50,014 bases of DNA. Source: Actinomycetes bacterium. Lineage in GTDB: Bacteria > Actinomycetota > Acidimicrobiia > Acidimicrobiales > JAAEMS01. Position 1 is the first letter of the stretch; the number at the start of each line of letters is the position of its first letter. The notes under the pieces were generated by a model. That model was not told where the DNA came from, ran no database searches, and saw nothing but the letters and a program-made list of their open reading frames with translations. This document shows, in pieces, positions 8,474-17,099 of the stretch. A program made the position numbers and the translations under genes. Location of the stretch: NCBI GenBank assembly GCA_024225275.1, contig JAAEMS010000071.1, forward strand, positions 1-50,014, given 5' to 3'.

Positions 8474-8767
8474 CGCTGTGGTTGTGAGTACGAGTGGGGC
8501 GTACTTGTCGCCTTCTTCGCCGAACGAATCGCTCTGGGCCGTGATCAGATCGTGTCGCTGACCCAGGGCAGCGCGGACGATCCGTGCTGGACCACCCAGC
8601 GCGACCGACTGCTGATCAGGGCCGTCGACGAGCTCCACGACTCGGCCGCCCTGACCGACGCACTCTTTGCAGAGCTGGCAGAGGATTTCAGCGAGGCCCA
8701 GCTCCTCGACCTCTTCATGCTGGCCGGCTGGTACCACCCCATCAGCTTCGCCGCGAACGGGGCCTGA
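8474..8767 (+). pseudogene. Carboxymuconolactone decarboxylase-family remnant, 5' truncated
   Basis: From about 8474 the plus strand encodes CGCEYEWGV, then a segment with ALGRDQIVSLTQG, a TTQRDRLLIRAVDELHD stretch and MLAGWYHPISF before a stop at 8767. This matches the second half of CMD-family proteins of about 180 residues, including the CxxEYEWG motif. The expected first 80 or so residues are absent. Upstream the frame runs antisense through the HxlR gene as low-complexity Arg/Ser sequence. I see no ribosome-binding site or good start near the junction, so this is most likely a relic. Confidence 0.65.
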
Positions 8768-8878
8768 GTGGATCTCGAACCGGGCACCCCCCGCTTCAGC
8801 GACTGCGCCGGCTGAAGCCGGACCCTTCCCGTGGGTACTGTTGTGCCCAGCTCGGCAGCGGAGCAATGGGGGAGAACC

Positions 8879-10285
8879 ATGAGCGCACTGTGGCAACGGG
8901 GGGCCGGCGAGCTGGCTTCCATGATCAAGGCGGGGCAAACGACCTCGGCCGAAGTCATCGAGGCCCACCTCCAGCGGATCGATGAGGTGAACGGGTCGCT
9001 GAACGCGGTGGTGAAGGTGCTGGCTGATGAGGCCCGGGCCGGCGCCGCCACCGCCGACGCGGCAGTGGCCGCGGGGGAGACCATCGGGCCGCTGGGGGGT
9101 GTGCCGTTCACCATCAAGGAGAACATCGACCTCGCCGGTCACCCCACCACCCATGGTCTCCAGGCCCTGGCCGCGGCCATCGCTCCGGTCGATGCTCCGG
9201 TGGTCGAGCGTATGAAGGCGGCCGGTGCCGTCCCGCTGGCCCGCACCAACTTGCCCGACATGGGCCTACGGATCCACACCGACAACGCCCTACACGGTCT
9301 CACCCGAAACCCCTGGCACCCCGACCACACCGCGGGAGGGTCGTCGGGTGGTGAAGGATCGGCCCTGGCCTCGGGCATGTCGCCCATCGGGTTGGGCAAC
9401 GATCTCGGCGGATCGCTTCGGAACCCGGCCAGCTGCTGCTCGATCGCCTCGATCAAGCCCACAATGGGCCGTGTGCCGGGCGCCGATACCTACCCGGCCC
9501 CCGACGGTTCGATCGCCCTCCAGCTCCTCGCCGTGCAGGGCCCGATGGCCCGCACAGTCGCCGACGTCCGACTCGGTCTCGAGGTCCTCTCGGGATGGCA
9601 TGTCCGCGACCCGCACTCCGTTCCGATGCCGATCGAGGCTCCCGAGCCGGGCGTTCGCCGGGTGGCGATCGTGGCCGAGCCACCCGGCGGCGACACCGAC
9701 CCCCGGATCGTCGAGGCGGTGCGCGCGGCCGGTCGAGCGCTCGAAGCGGCCGGTTGCCAGGTCGACGAGGTCGAGGTCCCGCGCTTCGAGGAGGTCGTCC
9801 AGTGCTGGCGGGGGATCGTGATCGGCGACATCGTCATGGGCCTGCCCCTGCTCGAGCCGATCGTCTCGGCTGATGCGGCCTCGTTCCTCCGCCAGGCGAC
9901 CGAGATGGATGCCCCGCCCAGCCTCGAGAGCATCGGTGCGTTGTGGATGCAGCGCCAGTCCCTCATGCGCGATTGGGCCGCCTTCTACGCCGAGTGGGAT
10001 GTGGTTCTGACCCCAACCTGGACCCAGTTGCCGTTCCGTCATGGGGCCGATGCCGAGTCGTTCGAGGGTACCGAGCGCACCCTCATGGCCGCTCGCCCGG
10101 TCATGCCGGCCAACGTTCTCGGGTTGCCCTCCGCCGCCGTTCCGGTAGGTGTCGTCGACGGCCTGCCGGTGGGCGCGCTGGTGAACGGTCCCCAGTGGGG
10201 CGAGATGAAATGCCTCGAGATAGCCGAGATCATCGAGGCCGCCGGCCTGGCCCCCGCCACCCCCATGGACCCGATCACCGCTTGA
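8879..10285 (+). CDS. Amidase-signature family amidase
   Basis: A 468-residue amidase-signature enzyme. The Ser-cisSer-Lys triad is intact: Lys80 in PFTIKENID, cis-Ser155 in TAGGSSGGEG, and nucleophile Ser179 in NDLGGSLRNPA, with the family's 24-residue spacing between the serines. It hydrolyses an amide to a carboxylate and ammonia, substrate unknown. The ATG at 8879 follows a GGGGGAG ribosome-binding sequence. No gatB or gatC is adjacent and the C-terminal half differs from GatA, so it is not annotated as a tRNA amidotransferase subunit. A long hairpin lies 40 nt beyond the stop. Confidence 0.92.
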   Translation: MSALWQRGAGELASMIKAGQTTSAEVIEAHLQRIDEVNGSLNAVVKVLADEARAGAATADAAVAAGETIGPLGGVPFTIKENIDLAGHPTTHGLQALAAAIAPVDAPVVERMKAAGAVPLARTNLPDMGLRIHTDNALHGLTRNPWHPDHTAGGSSGGEGSALASGMSPIGLGNDLGGSLRNPASCCSIASIKPTMGRVPGADTYPAPDGSIALQLLAVQGPMARTVADVRLGLEVLSGWHVRDPHSVPMPIEAPEPGVRRVAIVAEPPGGDTDPRIVEAVRAAGRALEAAGCQVDEVEVPRFEEVVQCWRGIVIGDIVMGLPLLEPIVSADAASFLRQATEMDAPPSLESIGALWMQRQSLMRDWAAFYAEWDVVLTPTWTQLPFRHGADAESFEGTERTLMAARPVMPANVLGLPSAAVPVGVVDGLPVGALVNGPQWGEMKCLEIAEIIEAAGLAPATPMDPITA

Positions 10286-10324
10286 GGCGCCTGCGGGCCC
10301 AAGCCACAACGTAGGCGGCCCACC

Positions 10325-10394
10325 CCCACCCCCCCAACTTTCCGCGCCAGGCGGCAGAAAACTGGGCCCTGGCGCGGAAAGTTGGGGGGGTGGG
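10325..10394. repeat. Perfect 27-bp inverted repeat with 16-nt loop
   Basis: The left arm 10325-10351 and right arm 10368-10394 are perfectly complementary, and 10352-10367 forms the loop. The core is AACTTTCCGCGCCAGG and its complement, extended by C-runs on the left and G-runs on the right. It sits between the amidase stop and the mraZ promoter. It could act as a strong bidirectional terminator, although no T-run follows, or as a repetitive extragenic element. The remainder of 10286-10535 holds the G-array and AT-richer sequence with no gene that I can support. Confidence 0.8.
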
Positions 10395-10424
10395 TGGGGG
10401 TGGGTGGGGGGGTGGGGGTGGGGG
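10384..10424 (+). other. G-run array (potential G-quadruplex-forming sequence)
   Basis: Seven runs of 3-7 G separated by single T residues occupy 41 nt, partly overlapping the right arm of the hairpin. Single-nucleotide loops between G-runs are the pattern expected to fold into stable G-quadruplexes. Folding cannot be shown from sequence alone. Confidence 0.6.
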
Positions 10425-10535
10425 CACCGCTGACTGGTTTCACCTGACCTGTTCCCCTCCCAACCTATAACTCCTTCTAATTACGTTTGACTACAGTTCG
10501 TGTTGTTGAAGTGGCTGATGGGTTTCACGAGCTTG

Positions 10536-10600
10536 GTGGGGAATATGGGGCGAAAGCATTGACGGGTGGGAGGAAGTGGCATAGATTGCCACGAAGTGGG
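10536..10600 (+). promoter_or_regulatory. mraZ promoter with phased GTGGG-type repeats (candidate MraZ operator)
   Basis: TTGACG (10559-10564) and TAGATT (10582-10587) are separated by exactly 17 nt, a strong primary-sigma-type promoter. GTGGG/GTGGC pentamers occur at 10536, 10566, 10576 and 10596, all in one 10-bp register. This matches the known MraZ recognition style of short TGGG-type repeats spaced by 5 nt. A further dyad, GTGGCA-5-TGCCAC (10576-10592), encloses the -10 box. Autorepression of the dcw operon by MraZ is the expected outcome. Confidence 0.7.
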
Positions 10601-10692
10601 GCACGAGACCACAGAAATCCCACCCGTGATCGAGTGCCACACGAAGACCAGCCGGGAAGTCAGCCGGGAAGACGGAGAAGCGAGGGCATCGG

Positions 10693-11082
10693 GTGTTCGT
10701 CGGCCAGTACGAGCACACATTGGACGGAAAGGGCCGTGTGGTCCTGCCCGCCAAGTTCCGATCCCAACTCGCGACCGACGTCTACCTGACGGTGGAACGG
10801 AAAGGGTGTCTGGGGCTCTGGGCACCCGAGGAGTTCGAGAAGATGGGCGAGGACATGGTGCGCAAGGCCGCTGAGGGTGAGATCGAGGAGAAAGACCTCG
10901 ATCTGTTCTTTGCCCTGGCCGACACCGTGCGTCCCGACGGTCAAGGTCGGATCCTCGTCATCGATCGGCTCCGAGAAGCAGCGGGGATCAACAAGGACAT
11001 GTTGATCGTCGGCCGCTTCAAGCATGTAGAGATCTGGTCCGGCGACCGCTGGGCCGAAGAACGTATCGAGGCGACCGCCTAG
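10693..11082 (+). CDS. mraZ: Transcriptional regulator MraZ
   Basis: A 129-residue MraZ. The first AbrB-like half MFVGQYEHTLDGKGRVVLPA is highly typical, and the second half carries DGQGRILVIDRLREAAG and VEIWSGDRW. At 129 residues it is shorter than the usual 140-150. MraZ binds DNA upstream of its own operon and tunes expression of division genes. The GTG at 10693 is preceded by GAGGG about 6 nt upstream. It is the first gene of the dcw cluster, about 100 nt downstream of a strong promoter with candidate binding repeats. Confidence 0.95.
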   Translation: MFVGQYEHTLDGKGRVVLPAKFRSQLATDVYLTVERKGCLGLWAPEEFEKMGEDMVRKAAEGEIEEKDLDLFFALADTVRPDGQGRILVIDRLREAAGINKDMLIVGRFKHVEIWSGDRWAEERIEATA

Positions 11083-11242
11083 GAGAACCAGCACCACCAA
11101 GAGCAGCAACAGCCAAGGGGACGTGGATCGATCATCCGCAACCTCTCGGTCAGCAGATGGAAGGCCCCGTACTCCGCCCGCTTCCCATCAGCACGATCTC
11201 GGAGAGACAACCGACGTGCGCCCGCTGACCGAGGGGTTGCCG
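11083..11242 (+). promoter_or_regulatory. mraZ-rsmH intercistronic leader with long-range stem over the rsmH ribosome-binding site
   Basis: CTCGGTCAGC at 11145-11154 is perfectly complementary to GCTGACCGAG at 11224-11233. The right arm runs into the GAGGGG (11231-11236) that lies 6 nt before the rsmH ATG at 11243. Pairing would hide that ribosome-binding site. An 'mraW' leader RNA motif is known upstream of this gene in some actinobacteria. Whether this is an instance is untested. Confidence 0.4.
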
Positions 11243-12307
11243 ATGACCGATTGCCCCCGACCACTATCCGTCGGTGGAGACATGACCAGCGCAAGCCGAC
11301 CGGGATCTGACCACCCGGCCACTGAACAATCGAAGCCCCCAACGGGGAATGGTGATCCGGCGCCCGTAGGGGCGCCGGCGACTTTCTCGCACCTACCCGT
11401 GATGCTCGACGAGATCGTCGAGACCCTGGACCCGGTTCCCGCCGGCTGGGTCGTCGATGCCACCGTGGGCGGGGCCGGTCATTCTGCTGCTCTGCTCCAG
11501 GCCCATCCCCACCTGTCGGTACTGGGCCTCGACCGCGACCCGCGGGCGGTCAGCGCGGCCCGTGCTCGACTCGAATCGTTCGGCGATCGGGCCGAGGTTC
11601 GTCGCACCCGTTTCGACGGCCTCGACGCCACTCTCGACGAGCTCGGCATCGCCGAGATCGTGGGCTTCCTCTTCGACCTCGGTGTGAGCTCCCCCCAGCT
11701 CGACGAAGGGGGGCGGGGATTCTCGTACCGTCACGACGGCCCCCTCGACATGCGCATGGACCCCGATTCCGGCCCCACAGCCGGCGATGTGGTCAACGGC
11801 TATCCCGAGCGCGATCTGGCCCGCCTCCTCACCCAGTACGGCGACGAACGATTCGCGGACCGGGTGGCCCGGGCCGTCGTCGAGGCCCGGCCCATCCACA
11901 GCACGGCTGAGCTGGCCGAACTGGTGCGCTCGGCCATTCCCGCCCCGGCCCGCCGTCGGGGCGGTCACCCGGCGAAGCGCTCGTTCCAGGCCATCCGGAT
12001 CGAGGTCAACCAGGAGCTCCAGGTTCTGGGGCCCACCCTCGACCAGGCCCTGGGTCGACTCGCTCGCGGAGGTCGGGGCGCGGTCCTCACCTATCACTCG
12101 GGTGAGGATCGCATCGTGAAGCAGAGGTTTCGGACCGCCAGCGGTGGCGATCGCCCGACCCCGCCTCGAGGACTGCCGGTCGAGGTCGAGAAGGCGCCGT
12201 TCGCCCTGGTCCGGCCGGCTACCCGGAGCCCGTCGCAGACTGAGGTCGACACCAATCCCCGGGCCACCTCGGCCCGGCTACGGGTCATCGAACGGGTGGC
12301 GTCGTGA
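11243..12307 (+). CDS. rsmH: 16S rRNA (cytosine(1402)-N(4))-methyltransferase RsmH
   Basis: About 354 residues. RsmH uses SAM to methylate N4 of C1402 in 16S rRNA. The core begins FSHLPVMLDEIVETL (48-62). The SAM loop VDATVGGAGHS (71-81), DLGVSSPQLD and the RSFQAIRIEVNQEL signature are all present. I chose the ATG at 11243 for its GAGGGG ribosome-binding site. The ATG at 11282 is an alternative, because residues 1-47 are a disordered extension not needed for the fold. The stop overlaps the ftsL GTG. Confidence 0.95.
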   Translation: MTDCPRPLSVGGDMTSASRPGSDHPATEQSKPPTGNGDPAPVGAPATFSHLPVMLDEIVETLDPVPAGWVVDATVGGAGHSAALLQAHPHLSVLGLDRDPRAVSAARARLESFGDRAEVRRTRFDGLDATLDELGIAEIVGFLFDLGVSSPQLDEGGRGFSYRHDGPLDMRMDPDSGPTAGDVVNGYPERDLARLLTQYGDERFADRVARAVVEARPIHSTAELAELVRSAIPAPARRRGGHPAKRSFQAIRIEVNQELQVLGPTLDQALGRLARGGRGAVLTYHSGEDRIVKQRFRTASGGDRPTPPRGLPVEVEKAPFALVRPATRSPSQTEVDTNPRATSARLRVIERVAS

Positions 12308-12750
12308 GCGCGGCACCTGCTTCCCGGGAGCGGAGAGAAACCGAGTCCAGCCGGCGCCCTGAGCTACGAATCGTCGAACGGGTCCGTTCGGCCCAACGAC
12401 CCCTGCTCATGGGGCTCATTGTGGTCACCGTGGTGGGCGCGCTCTTCGCCCTCGCCGCCCTCAACGCGGTGCTGGTGGCTGGCCAGGCCGATCTCGACGC
12501 CGTGAACCGCCAGATCGACTACACCGAGCGTCAACAAACCCGGCTCCAGGTCCAGGTCGCCGAACTGGCGGCCCCCGAGCAGATCATCGCCCGGGCCGAG
12601 GCCATGGGAATGACCCGGTCGGCCCAGCCCGTGCACATCGCCGCCGTGGAAGACCCGTTGGGCCCGCCGCCCGAGGCACCCCCCGCCGAGGTCTCGGCCG
12701 AGTCGACCGATACCAGCGACGCCGACGAGGCACCCGGGGACGGTTCGTGA
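12304..12750 (+). CDS. ftsL: Cell division protein FtsL-like
   Basis: A 148-residue bitopic protein between rsmH and ftsI, the standard ftsL position. A basic cytoplasmic N-terminus precedes one membrane segment at about 34-58. A short coiled coil follows (NRQIDYTERQQTRLQVQVAE) and then the FtsL-type APEQIIARAEAMGM motif. The tail from about 113 is rich in Pro, Glu and Asp. FtsL joins FtsB/DivIC and FtsQ in the divisome and activates FtsW-FtsI. The GTG start overlaps the rsmH stop by 4 nt and its own stop overlaps ftsI. Confidence 0.85.
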   Translation: MSAAPASRERRETESSRRPELRIVERVRSAQRPLLMGLIVVTVVGALFALAALNAVLVAGQADLDAVNRQIDYTERQQTRLQVQVAELAAPEQIIARAEAMGMTRSAQPVHIAAVEDPLGPPPEAPPAEVSAESTDTSDADEAPGDGS

Positions 12751-14630
12751 GCTCGTCGGCCTCGACCAATGCCCGGCGGCGGCTGATCGCCCTACTGTGC
12801 ATGTTTCTGGTCGCCTTCGCCGTACTCGTGGGTCAGCTCGTTGATCTCCAGACGATCAAGCCCGACCGCTACATCGAGTACGGCGAGAAGCAGCGGTCCC
12901 GCCAATGGGATCTGGCCGGATCGCGGGGCCGGATCCTCGATCGCAACGGTGTCGATCTCGCCTTGTCTCTGGACCGGGCCACTGTCGTCGCCGATCCCAA
13001 CGATGTCAAAGACCCCTTGGGTAATGCGGTTCTGCTCGCCGAGATTCTGAGCATGGATCAGGCCGGCCAACTCGAGATCCAGAAGGCCCTCACCGCCGGG
13101 GGTCGCTACTCGACGGTGGCCCGGTTCATCACCGATGAGCAGGCGGCCCTGGTGGCCGAGCAGCAGAGCGCAGGTCGGCTGACGGGCATCTTCCTCGAGG
13201 AGGAGCCCGAGCGGCAGTACCCGCAGGGTGATCTGGCCCGCTCGGTGATCGGTCGCACCGACGACTACTCGGTGGGCAGCACCGGGCTCGAAAAGGTCTA
13301 CGACCGGACCCTGACCGGCAATGGCGGCCATGCCAGTTTCGAAGGCACAGGCACCCTTGGCGGCTGGACCATCGCCGGTGGTGAGGCAGAGCTCGTCGAG
13401 CCCCGGTCCGGTCACGATCTCGTGCTCACCATCGACCACCGCATTCAGCATGTGGTCGAGGAGATCATGGTTGAGCAGGTCGATACCTACCAGGCCGAGC
13501 AGGGCGTGGCTGTGGTCTTGGAGCCCGCTACCGGCGACATCTTGGCCATGGCGTCGGTCGGTAGGGGTGAGGACGGTCAGGCCCAGATCATCGGGCAGAA
13601 TCTGGCCGTCACCGCCAGCTTCCCGCCCGGATCGGTGCTCAAGGCCGTGACCATGGCCGCCAGCATCGAGGAAGGCCTCTCCACCGCCGACCGTTGGCTG
13701 ACCGTCGAACCTGTCTACAGGTTCCTCGAGATTCCGTACTCCGACCAGAACATCGGCCGCTACGAGACCGAGGAGATGACGGTCACCGACATCCTCGCCC
13801 GTTCCTCGAACGTGGGCACCATCCGGTTGGCTGAGGAGCTTCGCTCCATCGGTGAGCTCGACAATGGTGCCGATGTGCTGGCCGGCTACCTCGATCGGTT
13901 CGGGTTCGGTCAGTACAGCTCGCTCGATCTACCCCTCCAGACCCGCGGCCGGGTCAAGGATCCCATCGACTGGTATGACTCCGACTTCGGGGGTATCCCC
14001 ATCGGTCAGGGCATCACCGCCACCCCGCTCCAGATCGCCTCGGCCTATGCGGCCATCGCCAATGGTGGAATGCAGGTTGCCCCCAAACTGGTCCACGCGG
14101 TGGTCGACGGCGGGTCCGACGCCGAACGGGCCGAGACTCCCCGCCAGGTCGACCGCTCCAAGGAGGCCGACCGGGTGATCTCGGCATCCACGGCCGACGA
14201 GCTCACCGACATGCTCGTCGAGGTCGTCGAGCGCGGTACCGGTACCGGAGCTGCCGTCCCTGGTTACACGGTGGCCGGCAAGACGGGAACGGCCTGGAAA
14301 TGGCAGGCGGAGACCGAGAGCTTCCTCGATGTCGCCGGAGTACGTCACTACATCCTCGACTTCGCGGGGTTCGTCCCGGCCGAACGCCCCGAGCTGGCCA
14401 TCGTCGTGCTCTTCGACGATCCCCAAGGCTTCGACAGCGCCGGCGCGGTAGCCGCTCCGGTCTTCTCCCAGATTGCCGAGTACGCCCTTCGCATCCTCGG
14501 AGTTCCCCCCGGCTCCGGGGATGGGGCGGGATCCACCGACCTGGTGCGGGCCGCCCCCGCCCCCCAACCGGGAGCCGCCGAACAGGCCGTCGCGGTCGCT
14601 CCTGCCGACGAGGCGGATGCCGATGGGTAG
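12747..14630 (+). CDS. ftsI: Septal peptidoglycan transpeptidase FtsI (class B PBP)
   Basis: A 627-residue class B penicillin-binding protein with one N-terminal membrane anchor (about 12-34). A dimerisation/pedestal domain contains GSRGRILDRNG (58-68). The transpeptidase motifs are intact: SVLK at 296-299 (nucleophile Ser296), SSN at 353-355 and KTG at 512-514. It crosslinks septal peptidoglycan with FtsW. The C-terminal 35 residues are Pro/Ala-rich and there are no PASTA repeats. A GTG start overlaps the ftsL stop. Confidence 0.95.
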   Translation: MSSSASTNARRRLIALLCMFLVAFAVLVGQLVDLQTIKPDRYIEYGEKQRSRQWDLAGSRGRILDRNGVDLALSLDRATVVADPNDVKDPLGNAVLLAEILSMDQAGQLEIQKALTAGGRYSTVARFITDEQAALVAEQQSAGRLTGIFLEEEPERQYPQGDLARSVIGRTDDYSVGSTGLEKVYDRTLTGNGGHASFEGTGTLGGWTIAGGEAELVEPRSGHDLVLTIDHRIQHVVEEIMVEQVDTYQAEQGVAVVLEPATGDILAMASVGRGEDGQAQIIGQNLAVTASFPPGSVLKAVTMAASIEEGLSTADRWLTVEPVYRFLEIPYSDQNIGRYETEEMTVTDILARSSNVGTIRLAEELRSIGELDNGADVLAGYLDRFGFGQYSSLDLPLQTRGRVKDPIDWYDSDFGGIPIGQGITATPLQIASAYAAIANGGMQVAPKLVHAVVDGGSDAERAETPRQVDRSKEADRVISASTADELTDMLVEVVERGTGTGAAVPGYTVAGKTGTAWKWQAETESFLDVAGVRHYILDFAGFVPAERPELAIVVLFDDPQGFDSAGAVAAPVFSQIAEYALRILGVPPGSGDGAGSTDLVRAAPAPQPGAAEQAVAVAPADEADADG

Positions 14631-16044
14631 CTCCTCGCCCCTCACCCTCGACAACATCGCGGTGGTGGCGGCGGGACGCGTGGTAGGCGACGGATCGGTC
14701 CCCGTCACCGATGTGCAACTCGACTCGCGCCGGGTCAACCCCGGCGATCTGTTCGCGTGTGTGCCCGGAGCGCGCTTCGACGGCCACGACTTCGCGGCCG
14801 ACGCGGTGGACAGCGGAGCCGTGGCGTTGATCACGGAACGGGCGTTGAGTGTCGACGTACCCCAGCTGGTGGTCGGGTCGGTGCGCACGGCCATGGCGGC
14901 GGCCGCCGCGGAGGTCCACGGCCACCCCTCGACCGAGCTCGATCTGATCGGGGTGACCGGCACCAACGGCAAGACAACGGTCACCCATCTGTTGGCAGCG
15001 GTTCTCGAGGCGGCCGGACGGTCCTGTCGGGTCATCGGCACCCTCGGGGGAACCCGGACCACGCCCGAGGCGCCCGATCTCCAGCGCTTGCTGCGGACTT
15101 GGGTCGACGAAGGCGCCGACTCGGTGGCCATGGAGGTCAGCTCCCACGCTCTCGAGCTCGAGCGGGTGGCCTTCACCCGTTTCGGGATCTCGGTATTCAC
15201 GATGCTGGGCCGTGACCATCTGGACTTCCACGGAACCCCGGAGCGCTACTTCGCGGCCAAGGCCCGCTTGTTCGAGCCCGACCTGAGTGCTCGGGCGGTG
15301 CTGAATCTCGACGCCCCCCACGGCCGCTTGCTCCGCGACACCGTCACCATCCCCTCGGTTGGCTACAGCCTCGACGATGCCTCCGATCTGGTGCTCACTG
15401 CCCACGGAAGCCGGTTCCGGTGGCGGGGTGAGGAGGTCACCATCACCCTGCCCGGCCGTCACAATGTCTCGAACGCCCTAGCCGCGCTCACCGTGGGGGC
15501 CGAGCTGGGCATCGAACCTGCCGTCGCGGCAGCCGGGGTGGCTCGGGTCGAGAGGGTTCCGGGCCGGTTCGATGTGGTGCCCGGCTCCAAGGACTTCGCC
15601 GTCGTCGTCGACTACTCACACACCCCTGACGCCTTGGCCGTGGCCATCGGTGCGGCCCATGAGCTCACGCCCGGTCGGGTGATCGTGGTGTTCGGGGCCG
15701 GCGGTGACCGTGACCGGCAGAAGCGCCCCGAGTTCGGGACCGTGGCGGCGGCCGCCGACCTGCTCTTCGTCACCTCCGACAACCCCCGCTCCGAAGACCC
15801 GGCCGCCATCATCGAGGAGATCGTGGCCGGGATCCCGGCCGCCGATCGCGACCGGGCCCGGATCGAACCCGATCGCCGGGCGGCCATCGAACTGGCCCTC
15901 GGCGCGGCCGAGCCGGGCGATCTGGTCTTGCTGGCCGGCAAGGGCCATGAATCGACCCAGACCATCGGCGACGACGTCGTGGCCTTCGACGACCGCGAGG
16001 TGGCGGCCGAGATGCTCGCGGACTTGGGGGAGGGGGCCCGATGA
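14623..16044 (+). CDS. murE: UDP-N-acetylmuramoyl-L-alanyl-D-glutamate--2,6-diaminopimelate ligase MurE
   Basis: A 473-residue Mur ligase. The ATP loop VTGTNGKTT is at 111-119. DNPRSEDP (386-393) is the motif of MurE enzymes that add meso-diaminopimelate rather than lysine, so the peptidoglycan is predicted to be DAP type. The ATG at 14623 overlaps the ftsI stop by 8 nt and has AGG about 9 nt upstream. An ATG two codons earlier is possible. The stop overlaps the mraY ATG directly, so the murF expected between them is absent. Confidence 0.96.
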   Translation: MGSSSPLTLDNIAVVAAGRVVGDGSVPVTDVQLDSRRVNPGDLFACVPGARFDGHDFAADAVDSGAVALITERALSVDVPQLVVGSVRTAMAAAAAEVHGHPSTELDLIGVTGTNGKTTVTHLLAAVLEAAGRSCRVIGTLGGTRTTPEAPDLQRLLRTWVDEGADSVAMEVSSHALELERVAFTRFGISVFTMLGRDHLDFHGTPERYFAAKARLFEPDLSARAVLNLDAPHGRLLRDTVTIPSVGYSLDDASDLVLTAHGSRFRWRGEEVTITLPGRHNVSNALAALTVGAELGIEPAVAAAGVARVERVPGRFDVVPGSKDFAVVVDYSHTPDALAVAIGAAHELTPGRVIVVFGAGGDRDRQKRPEFGTVAAAADLLFVTSDNPRSEDPAAIIEEIVAGIPAADRDRARIEPDRRAAIELALGAAEPGDLVLLAGKGHESTQTIGDDVVAFDDREVAAEMLADLGEGAR

Positions 16045-17099
16045 TTCGTCTTCTCCTGGCGGCGGGCATGAGCCTCACCCTTTCCCTGCTCACCACCCGT
16101 GCCGTCATCAACTTCCTGGTGCGTCACCAGTGGGGCCAGCCCATCCGGGAAGAGGGTCCCGAGGGTCATCAGGTCAAGGCCGGAACCCCAACCATGGGGG
16201 GCGTCGGCATCGTCACCGGCGCCGCGGTGGGCTACTTCCTGTCCGACGTCGTGGCCGGCCTCATCAGAGGCGACGAGAGCTCGGTGTTCACCCGCACCGG
16301 AGTTCTGGTCATGGGCGCCATCGTCGGAGCCGGACTCGTCGGCTTCCTCGACGACTGGCTCAAGATCCGCGGCGAACGCAATCTCGGTCTCACCAAGCGC
16401 ACCAAGACCATCGGATTGCTGGTGGTCGCCGTCTCCTACAGCGTGCTCATGGTGGTCTGGACCGGGGTTCACACCTCCATCGGATTCACCCGCTACGACA
16501 CCCCGGGTATCGACTTGCCCGCCTGGACCTGGGTGGTCTGGGGTGTGGCGCTGATCTACGGCGCCTCGAATGCGGTCAACCTCACCGACGGGCTCGACGG
16601 GCTGGCGGCCGGGTCCGGCACTCTCACGTTCGCGGCGTACGTGGTCATCGGGTTCTTCGCCTTCCGCAACGCCGAGCTCTACGACCTGGCCCACGCCCTC
16701 GATCTTGCCGTGGTGGCCGCCGCCATGTTGGGGGGCTGTCTCGGCTTCCTGTGGTTCAACGCTGCCCCGGCCCAGATCTTCATGGGCGACACCGGTTCGC
16801 TGGCCATCGGTGCTGGACTGGCCGCGCTGGCCTTGGCCAGTAGCACCGAGATCCTTCTTGCGATCATCGGTGGTCTCTATGTGGTCGAGACCGCGTCGGT
16901 GATGCTCCAGGTGGCCTGGTTCAAGTCCACCGGGGGCAAGCGACTGTTCCGGATGGCTCCCATCCATCACCACTTCGAGTTACTGGGCTGGCCCGAGACC
17001 CGGATTCTCATCCGCTTCTGGATGATCGCCGGCATGCTCACCGCCATAGGGCTCGGTCTGTTCTACGCCGACTTCATCTCTCTCGGAGGTGCCTCGTGA
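16041..17099 (+). CDS. mraY: Phospho-N-acetylmuramoyl-pentapeptide-transferase MraY
   Basis: A 352-residue polytopic membrane enzyme that transfers phospho-MurNAc-pentapeptide to undecaprenyl phosphate to make lipid I. Family motifs are visible: KAGTPTMGG near residue 50, FLDDW (about 98-102), NLTDGLDGLA, and the C-terminal HHHFE loop. About ten hydrophobic segments alternate with these cytoplasmic loops. The ATG overlaps the murE stop (ATGA), and the stop overlaps the murD GTG. Confidence 0.96.
   Translation: MIRLLLAAGMSLTLSLLTTRAVINFLVRHQWGQPIREEGPEGHQVKAGTPTMGGVGIVTGAAVGYFLSDVVAGLIRGDESSVFTRTGVLVMGAIVGAGLVGFLDDWLKIRGERNLGLTKRTKTIGLLVVAVSYSVLMVVWTGVHTSIGFTRYDTPGIDLPAWTWVVWGVALIYGASNAVNLTDGLDGLAAGSGTLTFAAYVVIGFFAFRNAELYDLAHALDLAVVAAAMLGGCLGFLWFNAAPAQIFMGDTGSLAIGAGLAALALASSTEILLAIIGGLYVVETASVMLQVAWFKSTGGKRLFRMAPIHHHFELLGWPETRILIRFWMIAGMLTAIGLGLFYADFISLGGAS

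Noticed and set aside
15612..16973. A 453-codon minus-strand open frame opposite murE and mraY
   Set aside because: It is antisense to conserved coding sequence and has low-complexity Gly/Asp/His/Glu composition.
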